64,000 nucleotides of DNA from Azolla caroliniana (lineage: Eukaryota; Polypodiophyta): the NCBI GenBank assembly GCA_043228905.1, contig JBHGNT010000002.1, positions 3,968,001-4,032,000 of the forward strand, written 5' to 3'. A program made the position numbers and the translations under genes. This document shows positions 59,285 to 64,000 of this stretch, in pieces; positions within the stretch are counted from its first letter, which is position 1, and each line of letters starts with the position of its first letter. Under the pieces are notes generated by a model. The model was not told the DNA's origin, made no database searches, and worked only from the letters and a program-made list of their open reading frames with translations.

Positions 59285-61531
59285 ATGTACTTGGTGGTTT
59301 ACATCATAGCATCAACAATTGTGAGAACCTTTGATCCTCTCCATGACTAGGCCACCAAACTTGGGTTCTCATAGATCTCAATATGTATGAGCACACACAC
59401 ACACACACACAAAGTTTTTTACTAGAGAGTAGTAACCCCCCTTCTTAGGAAGGAGTCACATACAAGATTATATGTTGTTTGGTCCCATAGGTCGAAATTG
59501 GCTTCCTCATCGGTGATAAAACTATTCTGTTTGCAAGTGAAAACATACAAATATAGCGATAAATGTGTGAAAAACACCACAATGATACTACAACTAAGTG
59601 GTATTACTGCGATATGGATAGTGATGTGTTTAAATCGCTACCAATAGGGAAGACAAACACTCCACTAAGGGAAAATTTTCGACTTACTCCAACAAACAAA
59701 TTGTCACACCAATACAACCTTCAACTTTCGTAGATATACTCTAACTCCATGTTGGCCAAATAAAAAAATCACTACACATTTCCCATTTATGACACAATCA
59801 CTCACTCACTCACTCTCTATCCTTGGAGTGGCCATCACATGTTACTAATAAACCCAACATCCCTACACATTGTACATACCCATCTTTACAACATCATGGG
59901 TGTAGTAGTGAGTGAATCATGCTATGTACAAAGGTAGTTAACTACATAATGTAGCAATTAAAGGTATCTTGTGATATCATAATAACATCCTACATCTCAA
60001 TTTTTTGCTATGATGTCTGTAACCTTGGTGACTTTGGGGCACATAGATTGTTATTTGGCAAAAATGTTTGCAATGCTAGATGTCATTTTGCTCTCTTTAC
60101 ATAAGTTGATGAAGTGATTTGTTGGATGTCTCTCTCAACCTTCAAAGCACAATATGCAAAGCAATTTTACAAAGGAGCAGTTTCATTTATAATTCCAATA
60201 GATACTTATTTTAGCAATAACCACAAGCTTCCTTGCGCCACATTGCATGAGGACAAAATGTTGTAGCCTCTAAAAGATGGAGCATATCCATGTAATATCA
60301 TGAGGATAAGCAAATTGAGCTCATAAAAATACCAACTAAGGATAGTCAAGTCAATATCTTCCCAAACGGCTCTATTATGTGCCATTATCCTCATGTTATC
60401 GGAATGGGCATTTAAGTGTACAAGAATTTTCATCTTTAGGGGCATTCATGTTTAAGGGTAGATGGTGTAAAAGCTCATGTGCCTAGAGTTGGGAGTTATA
60501 CCAAGATATGAAAGAATGTTTTGTAGTATTTCTATTGTTATGCCCATATGTGAAACTTGATACAAGAACATAAGAAATAAGGCATTTGGAACCATTTGAT
60601 GTTGTGTACTCTTTGAGTTCTAGTGTGCAAATTGAGTAGTGTAACACAAGCAAAAGTTTCGAGTCAAGTGAGTATGTAGATGATTGTATAGGCTATTATA
60701 ATTGCATGACCATTTTCAAGGTTCACGTGTTAAGTATTATAGTGAGAATTTAGCCATATTGACTTATAGAAGAGTATGTTGGCATATGTTTCATGCTTAT
60801 TTGGGGGATGGCAATCGGATTTCCTAAAAACATGCTAAGAGTGGTTGGCATTCCCAAAACAATACACAATTCAATGGATAAAGTTGAGCTTGCGCGTCCC
60901 AAATGAAAAATGAAAAGCATTGCATCAATTCTCAAGCAGAGGGTTTAAGGTTGTGCTCATGGGCACCATAATACAAGAATGGAAAATGAAAGCATTGGCC
61001 TTACATGAAAGGTAGAGGAAATAAAAACCTATTGACAAAACAGACACTAGAATTGAACTTAAAACTTCTAGAATGAACATTACAAGCACATTGTTAGCAT
61101 TACATCAATTAGTAGTCCACAAACATAACAATGTAGAAATCCACAACGTTAAGAGGCATGGATAGTTAGAGAATAAGTTCAATAAACCTAGGACGATTAT
61201 TCAATTATTAAGGAAGATTAAAAGAATTGTATAACAAAACTAAGAAACTGATAACCAAGATGAAACAAGGTGAGATGAAATTCCCCACAGATGTTCTAAG
61301 GATTATTGAGGGAGAAAAGAGAGAAAGTTCATAATTGGTATTTAATGGGGCAAAATGGACTTTGGGATAAATTGAGAGAAATTAACAAGGACTGTACATG
61401 CCAACCATGGACACCATGTGAATGTGTTGTTGTATGCAACATATAATACACCTTAGATGTCCCTATCTACCACGTCTTTGCTTGTAGGTATACAACTTCA
61501 CATCATTATCAAATCATTGGACTCGGACATG
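59285..61531. other. Intergenic DNA
   Basis: No gene is supported. A (CA)n tract lies at about 59393-59411. A block at about 59440-59515 matches 10740-10820 in inverted orientation and is probably a LINE 3' tail. The rest is AT-rich with no recognisable content. Confidence 0.5.
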
Positions 61532-61605
61532 TAAACACAACGGTGTAGTGGTAAAGCTAATGGTTTTACCTTAAGGTTGGAAGTAAACGATTCGAAACAT
61601 AGCAA
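61532..61605 (+). repeat. tRNA-like segment, possible SINE head
   Basis: ACGGTGTAGTGGTAAAGC resembles a tRNA A-box region, and AACGATTCGAAAC about 35 bp later resembles a degenerate B box (GWTCRANNC). This arrangement is common at the start of plant tRNA-derived SINEs. The arms do not pair well enough to call a functional tRNA gene. Confidence 0.3.
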
Positions 61606-63454
61606 TCACATGGATATTTGTGAAAAAAGAAAAATTAAATATCCCCGAAAGATTAGCAATACTGAGGATGGGGGGAGCTCGAGAAATCGACGAGGGATAA
61701 AAGTCTGTCCAATAGGACTATCTAAGAGATTCCGAAACTAGAAATACATCCATCAAATATAAAAGATAGTAGACGCAAGTGAAAGGTACAAATAATAGAA
61801 TCATTACACATACATTCAAACAAGAAAAGAAAAGCTCCAAATAGAGATTCCCCCATTTTCACTTAACAAGATGAAGAAGTAAAAAGAGGCTCCATATTTT
61901 TTCACTTAGAGAAATAATTATATTGGATAAACTTGTGTGATTGAATGAGATGAAAGCCCGTATATGCACATACATACAAATCGATCATTTTCCCGTGCTT
62001 CATTCTAGAGCTCCTCTATTTTGATAACTTTTGAGCGGCTATGAAATATCATGTCCTCAACATATGCAAATTGCAATGTAGAACATCCAAAGAGTCTTCC
62101 AAATGAGTGGAGCATCTAATCTTCTCAATGCATACATGGAAATGTGAAGAGTGGTTTTTATTTTGAGATGCATTGCATGTGTTATGTCCATAGGCAAGGA
62201 AACGATTAGATTGCAAAAAGCCTGGATTGATTTTTTACCAGACGCGTGTGTTTGTAGGGGCAAGAAATGTGCGACTAAAAAGGGTTATTTGGGGGCAAAA
62301 CGCGCGATGCGAAAATTGCGTACATGAGTACTCACGAACAGTTCCTCTCCCCTTCTGACATTAAACAAAGTGTTATATATAGATATAAATATGTATATGT
62401 AATATGTGTTATATAGTCGAGCAAGAGCTCAAACAAGAAAGGCATTGCACTTCCCCAAAATCTTGACATAGTAGAGATGCTCTTCTGAAATTCATTTACT
62501 TTTTTCACACAACCTATCCACTAGGTCTACACCAAAGACGAGGACGAACGAAACACGCTTGTCTCTTTTTCTTTAAATTAAAGATGCCCACCCACACACA
62601 CACACACACACATGGTAAAAAATGTTGTGCTCGCAAGAGCACCAGAAAGCTAGCAAGGACATTCATCTCGTCTATCAAAGATTGTAACATATATCCATGT
62701 TATTCGAATATGCCTTTGTGAAACAAACGTTATTATTATTATTATTATTATTTCGGTCTTGTTTTTTTACAATTTGACGGATTTTGGTTACTACAAACAA
62801 GATTCACACATACCACCGCGAGAGCACATATTCCTTCTTGTTATTTATTTTTCCCTATCCTATAAAGCATTCTAGTACATATTGGGAATCGAAAAAAAGT
62901 GGTAGACACTTTTTTATAAAGACAAATGTAGAATCTAATTTTTTATATGTATCTTTATACATGGACCTTCTTGGACCAAATGTAGATAGTGTCGAAATAT
63001 AGTTTAGTAGGGGTAAGGTTGAGACTAGGGCTACAATCTCACATTCAAGCATATATGATGTACATAATAGAATAACATCATTTTGGTTCCCAAATGTGTA
63101 TCAAATGACCAAAATGCTAGAATCTCGAAAGTATCGGAGATTGGTGAAAAACTAGATCCACATGGAACCTTAGGTGTCTTAATTATTGAAATGGAGCTCA
63201 AATTGATAGTAATTGAATTGGGTCCAATGGAATTTGAGTGTGCCTTGAATCAAACCCCAAATCATGTTGCAATATTATATGATGGAGCGTAATTCGATCC
63301 AAACTTGTCCGAATGAAATCAATGCGTGCCATAATTGAATTACCATAAAATGTTAACGTGGAATCTGTGGATGATGCCCATGTGGGATTAGAGAGCGTCC
63401 AAAATTTATCCATCGTCCAAGTTGCCCTACATGGAATAATGGAATTTAACATCA
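61606..63454. other. Intergenic DNA with short microsatellites
   Basis: No gene is supported. There is a (CA)n tract near 62592-62612 and a (TTA)n tract near 62731-62751. Nothing else is recognised. Confidence 0.5.
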
Positions 63455-63830
63455 CTAATGTCGGAATCTAACAAGAGCAATGTCCAAAGGGGTGCCCAAT
63501 TGGAATCCAAGCAATGTCCAAATAGAATCTTGATGACGATTTGATGCCTAATTTGGAATAATCCAAACATGCCCAACATATCCAAAGGTGCCCATAATCT
63601 AATCCGAGAGTACCCAACATACTCCTAGAGTGAAGGAATCTAACAACAACAATGTCCACCTGGGTGCCCAATTTCGGAATCCAACCAATGCCCAAACAAA
63701 ATCTTGATGACCATCTGTCGCCCGATCTGGAATACTCTGAACATGCCCAAACTTAATCCAAAGGTGCCCGAATTTTGATCTTGACGGAACCCAACATACT
63801 CCTAGAATGAATTCGAATACGAGGGTGCCT
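63455..63830. repeat. Degenerate tandem repeat, about 172-177 bp unit
   Basis: The order ggaatctaacaa..aatgtcca..gggtgcccaatt, aatccaa.caatg.ccaaa, aatcttgatga, aacatgccca, ccaaaggtgccc, cccaacatactcctag occurs from about 63459 and again from about 63633. tgtcc recurs 172 bp apart and cccaacatactcc recurs 177 bp apart. Short forms (gtgcccaattggaatcc-like) extend to both sides and to the window end. The size is in the range of plant satellite monomers. Confidence 0.75.
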
Positions 63831-63849
63831 AAATTGAATATGAAGCTGG

Positions 63850-63870
63850 TTTAGGGTTTAGGGTTTAGGG
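63850..63870 (+). repeat. Three telomere-type heptamers (TTTAGGG)
   Basis: Three exact consecutive TTTAGGG units sit within the degenerate repeat region. This matches the common plant telomere sequence. It is a short interstitial block. Confidence 0.9.
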
Positions 63871-64000
63871 ATTGAGGTGTCCAAATGGAATTCGTGTCTA
63901 CCAAAAGGAATCGATTTGTGTCCGAAGAACGGAATCCAACTCTACCCCGAAAGGGAATCTGAAGGTGTCCAAGAGGGAATCTAACCTTGCCCAAAAAGGA

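Overview
This window is nuclear DNA of a land plant. It carries four spliced, GT-AG intron-containing genes whose closest relatives I recognise are plant genes. It also has plant-type telomere motifs (TTTAGGG, AAACCCTA), a Tnt1-like Ty1-copia retrotransposon primed by initiator tRNA-Met, decayed LINEs, a PPR relic and many GA/CA microsatellites. The lineage cannot be fixed from the sequence. The mix of decayed LINEs, PPR debris and very long dinucleotide repeats is compatible with a fern, but that is only an impression.

Layout. 1-4.5 kb: AT-rich intergenic DNA with a LINE fragment and a 60-bp minisatellite. 4.5-9.85 kb: a nearly intact, young copia element with two LTRs, a 5-bp target duplication and one in-frame stop. 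10.7-12.1 kb: a decayed LINE on the minus strand. 13.0-13.7 kb: an AT-rich 27-bp repeat array. 13.8-18.7 kb (+): APC10, six exons, predicted 184 aa. 19.4-20.1 kb: a 375-bp tandem duplication. 23.7-27.6 kb (+): a five-exon Ser/Pro-rich basic protein of 810 aa ending in a CaaX-like box. 28-34 kb: intergenic DNA with short duplications, LINE-like and PPR relics and a degenerate repeat array. 34.5-42.9 kb (-): a DEG9-type serine protease, ten exons, 787 aa, with eight AT-hook-like motifs ahead of the protease domain. 43-45.9 kb: a divergent intergenic spacer with a telo-box cluster and 58-, 99- and 7-bp tandem repeats. 45.9-54.8 kb (+): a TIP1/PAT24-type ankyrin-repeat DHHC palmitoyltransferase, thirteen exons, 613 aa. 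55-59.3 kb: a long TC/AC/GCAC microsatellite, then relics of two LINEs. 59.3-64 kb: gene-poor DNA ending in a roughly 175-bp degenerate tandem repeat and three telomere units.

The four genes are ordinary single-copy-type housekeeping or regulatory genes (cell-cycle ubiquitin ligase, probable cytoskeletal protein, nuclear protease, Golgi/plasma-membrane S-acyltransferase). They do not form a pathway or cluster. Their exons were assembled by hand from splice-site consensus and family similarity, and all four reading frames close exactly at every junction. I see no clearly new multi-gene system. The most unusual signals are the AT-hook array on the DEG9 protease and the CaaX-like terminus on the Ser/Pro-rich protein.
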